A stretch of DNA of 64,000 bases from Rhodospirillum rubrum ATCC 11170 (GCF_000013085.1 NC_007643.1:3605501-3669500); one strand, 5' to 3'. Positions 51,236 through 62,776 are shown, counted from the stretch's first letter. The notes: generated by a model from the letters alone, not told the origin. Numbers and translations: made by a program.

Positions 51236-52027
51236 GTGGCCCCGCCCGTCGATGCCTTCGTTCCGCTCGTCCATCAGCTCGCCGATCTATCGGCCGCCAT
51301 CATCGCTCCGCTGTTTCGCACGCCGCTAACCGTCGACGACAAGGACGACGCCTCGCCGGTCACCGCCGCCGATCGCGATTCGGAAGCGGCGATGCGCGAG
51401 GTGATCAGCCGCGCCTATCCCGACCATGGGGTGATCGGCGAGGAGCACGGCAGCGAACGCACCGATGCGGAATTCGTCTGGGTGCTTGATCCCATCGATG
51501 GCACCGGCGCCTTCATCACCGGCAAGCCCAGCTTCGGCACCCTGATCGGCCTGTGCCATAACGGCATCCCGGTGCTCGGCGCCATCAACCAGCCGATCTT
51601 GAACGAGCGCTGGATCGGCGGCCAGGGCCTGGGGGCCAGCTTCAATGGCAAGGCCATCGCCTGCCGCCCCTGCCCCGCCCTGAACCGCGCCGCCCTTTAT
51701 ACGACCGCCCCCGAGTTGTTCGCCCGCCCCGCCGATGCCGAGGCCTTTGAACGCCTGCGCCGGCGGGCCAAGCTGCGCCGTTATGGCTGCGACTGTTACG
51801 CCTATGGGCTGGTCGCCCTCGGCTTTGCCGATCTGGTGGTGGAAACCGGCCTGAAGATTTACGACTACACCGCCCTGGCGCCGATCGTCACCGCCGCCGG
51901 CGGCGTGATGACCGATTGGGAAAACCGCCCGCTGACCCTGGCTTCGGCCGATCGGGTGATCGCCAGCGGCGATCTGTCCCTGCACCGCGAGGTTCTGGCG
52001 GTCATCGCCGAGCAAACGGCGCTCTAA
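51236..52027 (+). CDS. hisN: Inositol-monophosphatase-family phosphatase, HisN-like
   Basis: 263 aa from GTG 51236, with GGAG 8 nt upstream. The Mg-dependent phosphatase motifs are complete: GEEHG (about residue 63), WVLDPIDGTGAFITG (about 82), and the C-terminal DYTALAPIVTAAGGVMTDW. The DDAxPVTxADRDSE-like start, seen as DDASPVTAADRDSEAAMR, favours the histidinol-phosphatase (HisN) subgroup over inositol phosphatases. It would hydrolyse histidinol phosphate in histidine biosynthesis. No his genes are adjacent, so the assignment is by sequence only. Confidence 0.78.
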   Translation: MAPPVDAFVPLVHQLADLSAAIIAPLFRTPLTVDDKDDASPVTAADRDSEAAMREVISRAYPDHGVIGEEHGSERTDAEFVWVLDPIDGTGAFITGKPSFGTLIGLCHNGIPVLGAINQPILNERWIGGQGLGASFNGKAIACRPCPALNRAALYTTAPELFARPADAEAFERLRRRAKLRRYGCDCYAYGLVALGFADLVVETGLKIYDYTALAPIVTAAGGVMTDWENRPLTLASADRVIASGDLSLHREVLAVIAEQTAL

Positions 52028-52114
52028 ACCCGCTCCCCTGGCGGTTCCGCCCTATTTCGCCCACATTGGAAGGGCCCTTTGCCGGGGCTAGCTCCGTTCG
52101 ACCGGGAGACCGTG

Positions 52115-53962
52115 ATGCGTCCCATCGCCGCCGTTACCCTCGCCGCCCTTCTCGCCCTGCCGCTGCCTTTGGCAACGGTCCAGGCCGCCGAGACCGCCAG
52201 CAGCGGGCCAATGCACGCCCTGTCGCTTTATGGTGACATCAAGTATCCCGCCGATTTCACCCATTTCGACTACGTCAACCCCGAGGCCCCCAAGGGCGGC
52301 GCCATCCGCCTGTCGGCCTTCGGCACCTTCGACACCCTCAACCCCTATACGGTCAAAGGCACCGCCGCCTTCGGCATCGGCCTGACCCAGACCACCCTGA
52401 CCGTGCCCTCGGCCGACGAGCCTTCAACGGAATACGGTCTGGTCGCCCAGACCATGGAATTGGCCGCCGACCGCTCGTGGCTGATCTTCACGCTGCGCCC
52501 CGAGGCGCGCTGGAGCGACGGCCAGCCGATCACCGCCGAGGATGTGGCCTTCAGCTTCCAGATCCTCAAGGACAAGGGCCAGCCGCTTTATAATTCCTAT
52601 TATTCCAACGTCACCGGCGTCGAGGTCCTGGATGCGAAGCGGGTGAAGTTCACTTTCTCGCCCGGCGAGAACCGCGAGCTGCCCAGCATCGTCGGCCAGT
52701 TGCCGGTGCTGCCCAAGCATTACTGGGCCACCCGCGACTTCGCCGAAACCACCCTTGATCAGCCGGTCAGCGCCGGCCCCTATCGCATCGCCAGCTTCGA
52801 GCCCGGCCGCCAGATCACCTATGAGCGGGTCAAGGACTACTGGGCGGAGGCCCTGCCGGTCTCCAAGGGAATGAACAACTTCGACCGCATCCGCTACGAC
52901 TATTACCGCGACGTGACCGTGACCCTGGAAGGCTTCAAGGCCGGGGCCTTCGATTTCAATTCCGAGCATAGCGCCAAGAACTGGGCCACCGAGTACAAGT
53001 TCCCCGCCGTGAGCGAGGGGCACGTGATCACGGAAAAAGTGCCGGTCAAGGGACCCGACCGCGAGCAGGGCTTCATCTTCAATATGCGCCGGGCGCAGTT
53101 CCAAGATCCCCGGGTGCGCGAAGCCCTGGCCTATGGCTTCGATTTCGAATGGACCAACCAGACCCTGTTCTATGGCCAGTACACCCGCACCCGCAGTTTC
53201 TTTGAAAATTCCGAACTGGCCGCCGTCGGCCTGCCCGGCCCCGAGGAACTGAAGATCCTCGAACCGCTGCGCGCCCAGATCCCGCCCCGCGTCTTCACCG
53301 AGGAATATCAGCCCCCCGTCACCGATGAGGCCAAGGGCGGCCTGCGCGCCAATCTCAAAAAGGCGCTCGACCTGATGAAAGAGGCGGGGTGGACGGTCAA
53401 TGCGGCGGGCAAGATGGTCAATGCCGCCGGTCAGCCCTTCACCTTCGAAATCCTGCTGCGCCAAGCCGATGTCGAACGCATGGTGCTGCCGATGGTCAAG
53501 AACTTCGAGCGCCTGGGCATCACCGCCACCGTGCGCACCGTCGATACGCCGCAATTCATCAGCCGGGTGCAAAGCTTCGATTTCGACATGGTGTCGGCGG
53601 TCTGGGCGCAGTCGAACAGCCCCGGCAATGAACAGCGCGATCTGTGGTCCTCGACCGCCGCCGACATCCCCGGCACCAGCAATCTGGCCGGCCTGAAGAG
53701 CCCCGCCGTCGATAGCCTGATCGAATCGGTGATCGCCGCGCCGACCCGCGCCGATCTGATCGCCCGCACCCGGGCGCTTGACCGCGTGCTGCAATGGTCC
53801 TTCCCGTGGATCCCCCATTACTACGGCGCCTTTGAGCGCATCGCCTATTGGAACGTCTTCGGCCGCCCGGCGGTCACGCCCAATCGCGGCGTCGTCTTCC
53901 AGGCCTGGTGGTTCGACGCCGAGAAGGCCGCAAAGGTCGTCGGCCGCAAGGGCGGCTTCTAA
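52115..53962 (+). CDS. yejA: Peptide ABC transporter substrate-binding protein YejA
   Basis: 615 aa from ATG 52115 (a GTG at 52112 is alternative). The signal peptide is AAVTLAALLALPLPLATVQAA. The mature protein is an SBP_bac_5 member with FTHFDYVNPEAPKGG and the FDTLNPYTVKG motif characteristic of YejA, and a MFNMRR-type loop (IFNMRRAQFQDPRVREALAYGF). It binds oligopeptides and microcin C-type compounds in the periplasm. First gene of yejABEF. Confidence 0.93.
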   Translation: MRPIAAVTLAALLALPLPLATVQAAETASSGPMHALSLYGDIKYPADFTHFDYVNPEAPKGGAIRLSAFGTFDTLNPYTVKGTAAFGIGLTQTTLTVPSADEPSTEYGLVAQTMELAADRSWLIFTLRPEARWSDGQPITAEDVAFSFQILKDKGQPLYNSYYSNVTGVEVLDAKRVKFTFSPGENRELPSIVGQLPVLPKHYWATRDFAETTLDQPVSAGPYRIASFEPGRQITYERVKDYWAEALPVSKGMNNFDRIRYDYYRDVTVTLEGFKAGAFDFNSEHSAKNWATEYKFPAVSEGHVITEKVPVKGPDREQGFIFNMRRAQFQDPRVREALAYGFDFEWTNQTLFYGQYTRTRSFFENSELAAVGLPGPEELKILEPLRAQIPPRVFTEEYQPPVTDEAKGGLRANLKKALDLMKEAGWTVNAAGKMVNAAGQPFTFEILLRQADVERMVLPMVKNFERLGITATVRTVDTPQFISRVQSFDFDMVSAVWAQSNSPGNEQRDLWSSTAADIPGTSNLAGLKSPAVDSLIESVIAAPTRADLIARTRALDRVLQWSFPWIPHYYGAFERIAYWNVFGRPAVTPNRGVVFQAWWFDAEKAAKVVGRKGGF

Positions 53963-53992
53963 GACGCGGCCGGCGGAGCGCAGGGGGACGCC

Positions 53993-55096
53993 ATGATCGC
54001 CTATATCCTGCGCCGTCTGGCGCTAATCCCTTTGACCCTGTTCGGGATCATCCTGGTCAATTTCCTGATCGTCCAGATCGCTCCGGGCGGTCCGGTCGAG
54101 CAGGTGCTCTCACGCCTTCAGGGCATGGACGGCGGGGCCACGGCGCGCTTCAGCGGCAGTGGCGGCGGCGAAGCGGGCGGTGGATCCGCGACGAGCGCCC
54201 TCGGCCCGACCACCGCCTATCGCGGCGCCCGCGGCCTGGATCCGGCCTATGTGAAAAGCCTCGAGGTCCAGTTCGGCTTCGACCGCCCGGCCCACGAGCG
54301 CTTCTTGAAGATGGTCGGCGATTATCTGACCTTCGATCTTGGCCAATCCTATTACCGCTCGATCCCGGTCATCGATCTGATCTTGGAAAAAATGCCGGTG
54401 TCCCTGTCGCTGGGCATCTGGAGCACGATGATCATCTATCTGGTGTCGATCCCGCTGGGCATCGCCAAGGCGGTGCGCGACGGCTCGCGTTTCGACATGG
54501 CGACAAGCTGGATGGTGGTGGTCGGCTACGCCGTGCCGTCGTTCCTCTTCGCCATCTTACTGATCATCGTCTTCGCCGGCGGCCGCTATTTCGACTGGTT
54601 CCCGCTGCGCGGCATCCTGTCGGACAACTGGCGCGAGCTGTCCTGGCCGCAACTGGCCCTGGATTACCTCTGGCATATGGTGCTGCCGGTCACCGCCCTG
54701 GTCATCGGCGGCTTCGCCAGCCTGACCATGCTGACCAAGAACAGTTTCCTCGAGGAAATCCGCAAGCAATACGTCATCACCGCCCGGGCCAAGGGGCTGA
54801 CCGAAAGCAAGATCCTCTACCGCCATGTTTTTCGCAACGCCATGCTGCTGGTGGTGGCCGGCTTCCCCGCCGCCCTGGTGTCGATGCTGTTCACCGGTTC
54901 GGTGCTGATCGAGGTGATCTTCTCGCTTGATGGCCTGGGCCTACTGGGCTTTGAAAGCACGATGAACCGGGATTATCCGGTGATGTTCGGCACGCTCTAT
55001 ATCTTCGGGCTGATCGGACTTTTGCTGTCGCTGATCAGCGATGCCACCTATCACATCATCGATCCGCGCATCGATTTCGAAAGCCGGGAGAACTAG
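53993..55096 (+). CDS. yejB: Peptide ABC transporter permease YejB
   Basis: 367 aa, OppB-type. Six helices with the N-terminal [23 protein letters not shown] and the EAA loop [20 protein letters not shown]. The periplasmic loop after helix 1 carries a Gly/Ser/Ala-rich insert (about residues 43-75). It pairs with YejE to import peptides. The gap to yejA is 30 nt, to yejE 6 nt. Confidence 0.93.
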   Translation: MIAYILRRLALIPLTLFGIILVNFLIVQIAPGGPVEQVLSRLQGMDGGATARFSGSGGGEAGGGSATSALGPTTAYRGARGLDPAYVKSLEVQFGFDRPAHERFLKMVGDYLTFDLGQSYYRSIPVIDLILEKMPVSLSLGIWSTMIIYLVSIPLGIAKAVRDGSRFDMATSWMVVVGYAVPSFLFAILLIIVFAGGRYFDWFPLRGILSDNWRELSWPQLALDYLWHMVLPVTALVIGGFASLTMLTKNSFLEEIRKQYVITARAKGLTESKILYRHVFRNAMLLVVAGFPAALVSMLFTGSVLIEVIFSLDGLGLLGFESTMNRDYPVMFGTLYIFGLIGLLLSLISDATYHIIDPRIDFESREN

Positions 55097-55102
55097 GGCC
55101 CC

Positions 55103-56143
55103 ATGGTCGCTCTGCTCACCCTCACGCCGCTGACCCGCCGCCGGCTCGCCGCCTTTCGCCGCAACCGCCGGGGCTTCCATTCCCTGTGGATCTTCCTCAC
55201 CCTGTTCATCATCAGCCTGGGCGCCGAACTGGTCGCCAACGACAAGCCGCTGGTGCTGTCTTACAAGGGCGATCTTTATTTTCCGGTGCTGAAGGACTAT
55301 CCCGAAACCACCTTCGGCGGCTTCTTTCCCACCACCGCCGATTACCGCGACCCCTATGTCGCCGAGGCCATCGCCAACGATGGCTGGACGGTTTGGCCAC
55401 CGGTGCGCTTCGCCTATGACACCGTCAACCGCACCCTGGACCGGCCGGTGCCCTCGGCGCCGACCTGGGACAATCCGCTGGGCACCGACGATCAGGGCCG
55501 CGACGTTTTCGCCCGCCTGCTTTATGGCTTCCGGCTGTCGGTGTTGTTCGGCTTGGCTTTGACCGCGCTGTCATCGCTGATCGGCGTGGCCGCCGGCGCG
55601 GTGCAGGGCTATTTCGGCGGCTGGATCGACCTGCTGGCCCAACGCGTCCTGGAGATCTGGGGCGGTTTGCCCCAGCTTTTCGTTCTGATCATCGTCGCCA
55701 GCGTCATCCAACCCGGCTTCTGGACGCTGCTGCTGATCTTGCTGCTGTTCTCCTGGACCGCCCTGGTCGGCGTCGTCCGCGCCGAATTCCTGCGCGGGCG
55801 CAATTTCGATTACGTCCGCGCCGCCAAGGCGCTGGGCATGTCCGACACCAAGATCATGATCAAGCACGTTCTGCCCAACGCCATGGTCGCCACCTTGACC
55901 TTCGCGCCGTTCATCCTGTCGGGATCGGTCACCGCGCTGACCGCGCTGGATTTCCTGGGGCTGGGCATGCCGCCGGGTTCGCCGTCGCTGGGCGAGCTGC
56001 TGCGGGTGGGCAAGGAAAACCTCCAGGCGCCCTGGCTTGGCTTCACCGGCTTCATCGTTCTCGCCGCCATGCTGACCCTGTTGGTTTTCATCGGCGAGGC
56101 GGTGCGCGACGCCTTCGATCCGCGCAAAGGGGCCGACCGATGA
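55103..56143 (+). CDS. yejE: Peptide ABC transporter permease YejE
   Basis: 346 aa, OppC-type. The first helix (FHSLWIFLTLFIISLGAELVAND) and a long periplasmic segment with YKGDLYFPVLKDYPETTFGGFF are typical of YejE. GTDDQGRDVFARLLYGFRLS and the EAA loop FDYVRAAKALGMSDTKIMIKHV complete the family features. Its stop overlaps the yejF start by 4 nt. Confidence 0.93.
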   Translation: MVALLTLTPLTRRRLAAFRRNRRGFHSLWIFLTLFIISLGAELVANDKPLVLSYKGDLYFPVLKDYPETTFGGFFPTTADYRDPYVAEAIANDGWTVWPPVRFAYDTVNRTLDRPVPSAPTWDNPLGTDDQGRDVFARLLYGFRLSVLFGLALTALSSLIGVAAGAVQGYFGGWIDLLAQRVLEIWGGLPQLFVLIIVASVIQPGFWTLLLILLLFSWTALVGVVRAEFLRGRNFDYVRAAKALGMSDTKIMIKHVLPNAMVATLTFAPFILSGSVTALTALDFLGLGMPPGSPSLGELLRVGKENLQAPWLGFTGFIVLAAMLTLLVFIGEAVRDAFDPRKGADR

Positions 56144-57801
56144 CCACCGTGACTCCGCCCCTCCCGGTCGCCCCTCTGCTGCCCCCCCTGCTGTCGGTTG
56201 AAAACCTTCAGGTGCGCTTTGGCGCCGGCCCCGAGGCCGTTGACGCCGTGCGCGGCGTGTCGTTCACCATCGCCAAGGGCGAAACCCTGGCCCTGGTCGG
56301 CGAAAGCGGCTCGGGCAAATCGGTCACCGCCCTGTCGATCACCCGCCTGTTGCCCTATCCGCCGGCCAGCCACCCCGGCGGCGCCATCTTCTTCGATAGC
56401 GAAGACCTGCTCCATGCCCCGGGTGCCCGCCTGCGCGACGTGCGCGGCAACAGGATTTCAATGATCTTCCAGGAGCCGATGACCTCGCTCAACCCGCTCC
56501 ATTCCATCGAGCGTCAGGTGGGCGAGGTGCTGACCCTGCACAAGGGCCTGCACGGCAAGGCCCGCCGCGCCCGGGTGATCGACTTGCTGCGCTTGGTCGG
56601 CCTGCCCCAGGTCGAGGGGCGCCTGGGCGCCCTGCCCCATGAGCTGTCGGGCGGCCAGCGCCAGCGGGTGATGATCGCCATGGCGCTGGCCAACGAACCC
56701 GATCTGCTGATCGCCGACGAACCGACCACCGCCCTTGATGTCACCATCCAGGCCCAGATCCTGGCCCTGCTCGCCGATCTGCAAAAGCGCTTCGGCATGG
56801 CGATCTTGTTCATCACCCATGATCTGTCGATCGTCCGCCGGGTCGCCGACCGGGTGGCGGTGATGAAGGACGGGCTGATCGTGGAAACCGGCACGACGGC
56901 GGCGCTGTTTGCCGCCCCCAGCCATCCCTACACCAAAGCCCTGTTGGCCAGCGAGCCGCGCGGCACGCCGCGCCTTGTTCCCAACGCCCCCGAGATCCTG
57001 TCCTGTGACGACCTCAAGGTCTGGTTTCCCATCCGCAAAGGGGTGATCCGCCGCACCGTTGGTCACATCAAGGCGGTCGACGGCATCTCGTTTTCGCTGA
57101 AGGCCGGGGAAACCTTGGGGGTTGTCGGCGAAAGCGGCAGCGGCAAGACCACCCTTGGCCTGGGCCTGTTGCGCCTAGTGTCCTCGCAAGGCGCCATCGT
57201 CTTTTCCGGCACCCGGCTGGACGGACTGTCGAACACGGCGATGCGGCCTTTGCGCCGCCGCTTGCAGATCGTCTTCCAAGACCCCTATGGCTCGCTCTCC
57301 CCCCGGCTTTCGGTCGGCGAGATCATTGGCGAGGGGCTGGCCGTCCATGGCTTGGCCGGCGATCGCGCCGGCCGCCGCGCCCTGGTCACCCAGGCTTTGA
57401 GCGAAGTCGGCCTCGATCCGGCGACCCAGGACCGCTATCCCCACGAGTTTTCCGGCGGTCAGCGCCAGCGCATCGCCATCGCCCGCGCCCTGGTGCTCAA
57501 GCCCGAGGTGATCGTGCTCGACGAGCCGACCAGCGCCCTTGACGTCACGGTGCAGGCGCAGATCGTCGATCTGCTGCGCGACATCCAAACCCGCCACGCC
57601 ATCGCCTATGTCTTCATCAGCCATGATCTGCGCGTCGTCCGCGCCCTGGCCGCCCAGGTGCTGGTGATGAAGGACGGCAAGGTGGTCGAGGCCGGAAGCG
57701 GCGAGCAGATCTTCCAGGCGCCGCGCCATGACTATACGCGCGCCCTGCTCGCCGCCGCCCTGTCCCTTGAAGCCGACAGCAGCGGCATCGTGAAAAATTA
57801 A
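56140..57801 (+). CDS. yejF: Peptide ABC transporter ATPase YejF (two ATPase domains)
   Basis: 553 aa holding two complete ABC modules. The first has Walker [10 protein letters not shown], signature LSGGQRQRV and Walker [14 protein letters not shown]. The second has [18 protein letters not shown] and [13 protein letters not shown]. Each is followed by the oligopeptide-type C-terminal extension ([15 protein letters not shown] and [15 protein letters not shown]). It energises YejBE. Last gene of the operon. Confidence 0.95.
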   Translation: MTTVTPPLPVAPLLPPLLSVENLQVRFGAGPEAVDAVRGVSFTIAKGETLALVGESGSGKSVTALSITRLLPYPPASHPGGAIFFDSEDLLHAPGARLRDVRGNRISMIFQEPMTSLNPLHSIERQVGEVLTLHKGLHGKARRARVIDLLRLVGLPQVEGRLGALPHELSGGQRQRVMIAMALANEPDLLIADEPTTALDVTIQAQILALLADLQKRFGMAILFITHDLSIVRRVADRVAVMKDGLIVETGTTAALFAAPSHPYTKALLASEPRGTPRLVPNAPEILSCDDLKVWFPIRKGVIRRTVGHIKAVDGISFSLKAGETLGVVGESGSGKTTLGLGLLRLVSSQGAIVFSGTRLDGLSNTAMRPLRRRLQIVFQDPYGSLSPRLSVGEIIGEGLAVHGLAGDRAGRRALVTQALSEVGLDPATQDRYPHEFSGGQRQRIAIARALVLKPEVIVLDEPTSALDVTVQAQIVDLLRDIQTRHAIAYVFISHDLRVVRALAAQVLVMKDGKVVEAGSGEQIFQAPRHDYTRALLAAALSLEADSSGIVKN

Positions 57802-57807
57802 CCCTTT

Positions 57808-57831
57808 GGTGCTATGAGAAGACCATAGACC
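57808..57831 (+). terminator. Possible terminator of yejABEF
   Basis: GGT(g)CTATG at 57808-57816 pairs with CATAGACC at 57824-57831 with one bulge and a 7-nt loop, followed by TTTC. It begins 7 nt after the yejF stop. The stem is modest. Confidence 0.4.
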
Positions 57832-57893
57832 TTTCGCGGGGACGGAGCGCTTAGGCTCCCGGCCCGCCTTTCACGGGGTTCGGGCAACCGCCG

Positions 57894-58175
57894 ATGGCTG
57901 ACGAGCAAGACAGCAAGCGCATTTCCAAACAGGCGGTTTATACCGTTCCCGTGGAAATCTCCGTGGTGCTCGGCAAGGCCGTGCTGCGGGTCAATCAATT
58001 GCTGAAACTGGGCCGTGGCGCCGTCGTCGAACTGGAACAGAAGATCAGCGAACCGGTGGAGATCTACGCCAACGACATTCTTGTCGCCCGTGGCGAAGTG
58101 ATCATCACCGATGGCGACAAGATCGGCGTGACCCTGACCGAACTGGTCCGCTCCACCGCCCAGCACAACGGCTGA
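57894..58175 (+). CDS. fliN: Flagellar motor switch protein FliN
   Basis: 93 aa, a single SpoA domain. The pattern VPVEISVVLGKAVLRVNQLLKLGRGAVVELEQKISEPVEIYAN-type is here split as VPVEISVVLGKAVLRVNQLL, LGRGAVVELE and VEIYANDILVARGEVI, then IGVTLTELV. It forms part of the flagellar C-ring and controls rotation with FliG and FliM. No other flagellar gene is adjacent, so it is an orphan copy, or the motor genes are dispersed. Confidence 0.92.
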   Translation: MADEQDSKRISKQAVYTVPVEISVVLGKAVLRVNQLLKLGRGAVVELEQKISEPVEIYANDILVARGEVIITDGDKIGVTLTELVRSTAQHNG

Positions 58176-58230
58176 TCTTTCCTGGGCTCCCCGCCCGTCA
58201 CCGTCCCGATCAGCCTTTATTCCGAGGTCC

Positions 58231-58297
58231 GACGCCTTTTTGGCGACTCTTAGTCGGACGCCTTCGTGGCGACTCTTAGTCGGACGCCTTCTTGGCG
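58231..58297. repeat. Tandem 26-bp repeats over the 3' end of a small gene
   Basis: Units at 58231-58256 and 58257-58282 differ at only a few bases; a third partial unit covers 58283-58297. Each full unit contains two small hairpins (CGCC-N5-GGCG and CGACT-CTT-AGTCG). On the minus strand each full unit encodes a copy of the gene's final codons and stop. Confidence 0.85.
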
Positions 58298-58611
58298 TCC
58301 TGGGCATTGGCCCGGGTTTCGTCGATGATCTCGTTTTTCATCCCGTCGAGCCGGGCCTGGATATGGCCCAGGTTGGTTTCGCTCTGCGCCAGATTGGTGC
58401 GCAGGCAAGTCACATAATCGCGCTGCTGACCAAGATAGCCCTTCATATCCTCGATGCAGCGCTGCTTGGACAAGGCGTCGTCGCCTTGAACGCCGCCCGG
58501 TTCCATGCACACCGGGGTCAGCGGCGCCGCGCAGATCGATTGCGCCGCCGCCGGTCCGGCGAAAACCGCCAGGGCGGGGACGAAACAGGCGTAAAGGAGA
58601 GCAAGGCGCAT
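58276..58611 (-). CDS. Small secreted protein, unknown
   Basis: 111 aa with a clear Sec signal (LLYACFVPALAVFAGPAAAQ). Four cysteines follow in the mature part (SICAAP, PVCMEP, QRCIED, VTCLRT), so two disulfides are possible. The C-terminal half is a charged helix (NLAQSETNLGHIQARLDGMKNEI). The stop lies in the second of two tandem 26-bp repeats. AGGA precedes the ATG. I do not recognise the family; a periplasmic location is expected. Confidence 0.7.
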   Translation of the reverse strand: MRLALLYACFVPALAVFAGPAAAQSICAAPLTPVCMEPGGVQGDDALSKQRCIEDMKGYLGQQRDYVTCLRTNLAQSETNLGHIQARLDGMKNEIIDETRANAQDAKKASD

Positions 58612-58683
58612 CGGCTTATCCTTTTAGGGGGCGGCCTGGGGAAGACTGTGGACCAACGCCTCGGCGTGCTGGCGGTTGCCCTC

Positions 58684-59319
58684 TTAGCGCCGTTCGAAAG
58701 CCAGACGGGCGGCAAGCCCGACGAAAACCAGCCCGCTCACCCAGCGAAAGACCTCTCGCGCCCGGCCGCTGGTCGCCAGGGTGCGACCGATGCCGCCGGC
58801 CAGGGCGCCGACCACGCCGTTCACCACCGTACCACCCAGGCTCAGAATGCCGCCCAGCACCAGCATCTGCGGCACCGCCGGCCCGGCTTCGGGTTTGACG
58901 AACTGGGGCAGAAAGGCCAGCACGAAAACCACCACCTTGGGATTGAGCAGATTGACGACGATCCCCTCGCGCCACGCCCGGAGAACCCCGGCGGAGCCCC
59001 CTGGCGCTTGCCCAAAAGCCGGGGGCGCCATCGGCCGGCGCAGGGTTTGCAGGCCCAACCACAGCAGATAGCCCACGCCAACCCAGCGGATCACCGCGAA
59101 CAGCCCGGGATGGGCGGCGACCAGGGCGGCCAAGCCAAAGGCGGCGAGCAGCGTATGAACAACCCCGCCCGTCGCCACCCCCAGGCTGGCGGCCATCCCG
59201 GCGGCCGGCCCGCCGCGCATGCCCTGGCCCAGGCAAAACAGCATGTCATTGCCCGGCGTCAGATTAAGCGCCAGAGCCGCCGGCACGAACAGCCACAGGG
59301 TGTCGGGCGAAACGATCAT
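58684..59319 (-). CDS. LysE/RhtB-family amino-acid exporter
   Basis: 211 aa from ATG 59319, which overlaps the TetR stop by 4 nt. Five to six helices; the family signatures LALNLTPGNDMLFCLGQGMRGG, ASLGVATGGVVHTLLAAFGLAAL and GIVVNLLNPKVVVFVLAFLPQFV are clear. It exports an amino acid or related solute across the inner membrane. Coupling to a TetR regulator suggests induction by a toxic or excess substrate. Confidence 0.92.
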   Translation of the reverse strand: MIVSPDTLWLFVPAALALNLTPGNDMLFCLGQGMRGGPAAGMAASLGVATGGVVHTLLAAFGLAALVAAHPGLFAVIRWVGVGYLLWLGLQTLRRPMAPPAFGQAPGGSAGVLRAWREGIVVNLLNPKVVVFVLAFLPQFVKPEAGPAVPQMLVLGGILSLGGTVVNGVVGALAGGIGRTLATSGRAREVFRWVSGLVFVGLAARLAFERR

Positions 59320-59927
59320 CGCGGACGTCCCTCCCTGCGCTCCCCCCCCAGGGCCGCGTCGGCGTCGGAGTCGGCGTCGAAGCAGGCGGCGATCAGGGCG
59401 ACGGCCTGCTCGCCCGAGATCGGCGGCAAGGTGAAAATCAAACGATAGTAAATCGGCGCCACCACGCGATCGAGCACCCGATCGGCGCTTGGCCCGGCTT
59501 CGCCACGCGCGCTGGCGCGGGTCAGCATCACCTCGATCTGCGCGCGGGTATAGGCCGCGCAGCGCCCGCACACCGTTCCTTCGCCGCCCCCGGCCAGCAA
59601 ATCGCGCACTATCGCCCGCCCGGCATCGGAGGCCAGTTCCTCGGCGAGTTGCTCGGCCCAGGCCTCCAGATCGCCGCGCAGATCGCCGGTATCGGCGGGG
59701 GGGCCATCGGGACGCAGGCGGGCGGCCGCCACATCGGCCAGCAAGGCGGCAAGATCACCCCAGCGCCGATAAATCGTCGAAGGCGTCACCCCCGCCCTTT
59801 GGGCGATCAGCGGAATCGTCACATCGCCCCGGTCGGCCTCGCCCAGCAAGGCGCGCACCGCCCGATGAACCGAGTCCTGAATGCGGGCGCTGCGACCACC
59901 GGGTCGCAGGGGCTCCCTGGGTTCCAT
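59316..59927 (-). CDS. TetR-family transcriptional repressor
   Basis: 203 aa from ATG 59927, with GGGA 7 nt upstream; an ATG at 59957 is less likely. The N-terminal HTH reads VTIPLIAQRAGVTPSTIYRRWGDLAALLADV, the TetR signature. The helical C-terminal domain (with a CGRCAAYTRAQIEVMLTRA segment) would bind the inducer. It is divergent from an MFS transporter and coupled to a LysE exporter. Two palindromes in the 187-nt spacer are its likely operators, so it probably represses both transporters and itself. Confidence 0.9.
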   Translation of the reverse strand: MEPREPLRPGGRSARIQDSVHRAVRALLGEADRGDVTIPLIAQRAGVTPSTIYRRWGDLAALLADVAAARLRPDGPPADTGDLRGDLEAWAEQLAEELASDAGRAIVRDLLAGGGEGTVCGRCAAYTRAQIEVMLTRASARGEAGPSADRVLDRVVAPIYYRLIFTLPPISGEQAVALIAACFDADSDADAALGGERREGRPR

Positions 59928-60033
59928 GCTTCCCTTTCCTGGCCGACCTGGGTCCATCGCGTCACCCTTTTAGGATCTGACTTTTAGGATCTGGCCGCAG
60001 AGTGCCCCGGGTGGCCAAGGGAAAGCAAGCTGG

Positions 60034-60056
60034 TTAACGCAAACCATTTGCGTTAA
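60034..60056. promoter_or_regulatory. TetR operator 1
   Basis: TTAACGCAAA and TTTGCGTTAA form perfect 10-bp arms around a 3-nt spacer, about 58 nt before the MFS start and 107 nt before the TetR start. The size and symmetry suit a TetR dimer. Confidence 0.7.
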
Positions 60057-60078
60057 GCTGACAACAAGTCTATCTCTT

Positions 60079-60105
60079 GCTTAACGCTAATTTTTAGCTT
60101 TAAGC
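60079..60105. promoter_or_regulatory. TetR operator 2
   Basis: GCTTAACGCTAA and TTAGCTTTAAGC are 12-bp arms with one mismatch around a 3-nt spacer. It shares the TTAACGC half-site with operator 1 and ends 9 nt before the MFS ATG, so binding would block translation-proximal transcription. Confidence 0.65.
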
Positions 60106-61318
60106 GAGCCCCCCATGCCCCCCATCGCCCCCCGATCCGCCCGCGCCCTGGCCCCCTTCGCCATAACCCTGATAACGTTCGTCGGGGCGGCTTCGGCCCC
60201 CTCGCCGCTTTATGGCCTCTATCAAAAGGCCTGGGGATTCTCCTCGCTGACTTTGACGGCGATCTTCGCCGTTTATGCCGGGGCCCTGTTGCTCACCTTG
60301 CTGATAACCGGCTCGCTCTCCGACCATCTGGGCCGCCGTCCGGTCATCTTGTCGGCCATTGTCCTTGAGATCATCGCCATGGCGCTTTTTTCCCGGGCCG
60401 AGGGCGTTTCCTGGTTGATCGCCGCGCGTCTGACCCAGGGAGTGGCGACCGGCTTGGCGACCGCCGCCCTGGGCGCGGCGCTGATCGATATCGAGCGCAC
60501 ACGCGGCACGCTGACCAATACGGTCGGTTCCCTGGCCGGCATGGCGATCGGCGCCCTGGCGACGGCGACGCTGATCCAGCTCGCGCCGACGGCCGGCGAC
60601 CTCGTCTTTCCGATCTTGATGGCGATTTTCATCGGAGAGGGGCTGTGGATCGCCGCCCAAAGCGAGCCGGCCACCCCACGCCCGGGCGCCTGGGCCTCGC
60701 TGAAGCCCTCGGTCGGCCTGCCGCGGGCGGCTCGGCGGACCTTTTTGCTGGTCGCCCCGATCGACATCGCCATCTGGGCCTTGGGTGGCTTCTATCTGTC
60801 GCTCGGCCCGGCCCTGGCCCGCGGCATCGCCACCACCCCCCTGCCGATCCTCGGCGGTCTGGCCATCTTCGCCCTAGCGATGACCGGGGCCGGGGCGATT
60901 GTCGTGTTCAACTCCCTCTCCCCCCATCGCCAGATCGTTCTTGGCGCGGCCAGCATGGCGGGCGGGGTGGCGCTCACCCTGCTGGCCGCCCATGGCGGCG
61001 GTCTGGCCCTGTTCTTTGGCGGGACGGTCCTGGCCGGGATTGGCTTTGGCGTGGGCTTCCAAGGAGCGGTGCGCTCGGTGATGCCGCTGGCCGGGGCGGG
61101 CGAGCGCGCCGGTCTGCTCGCGGCCCTCTACATCCTCAGCTATGCCTCCAACAGCCTGCCGGCCCTGGCGGCGGGCGGATTGGTCGGCTCCTTCGGCTTG
61201 GCGCGAGTCGGCGATGTCTATGGCGGGCTGGTCGTCGCCCTCAGCCTATTGGCCCTGGCCGGGGCGCTGGTCTTTCCCGCCCGATCCTGTGGGGCGGGCG
61301 GGAAAGAAGCGGGGCCGG

Positions 61319-62775
<1,457 letters not shown>

Positions 62776-62776
<1 letters not shown>

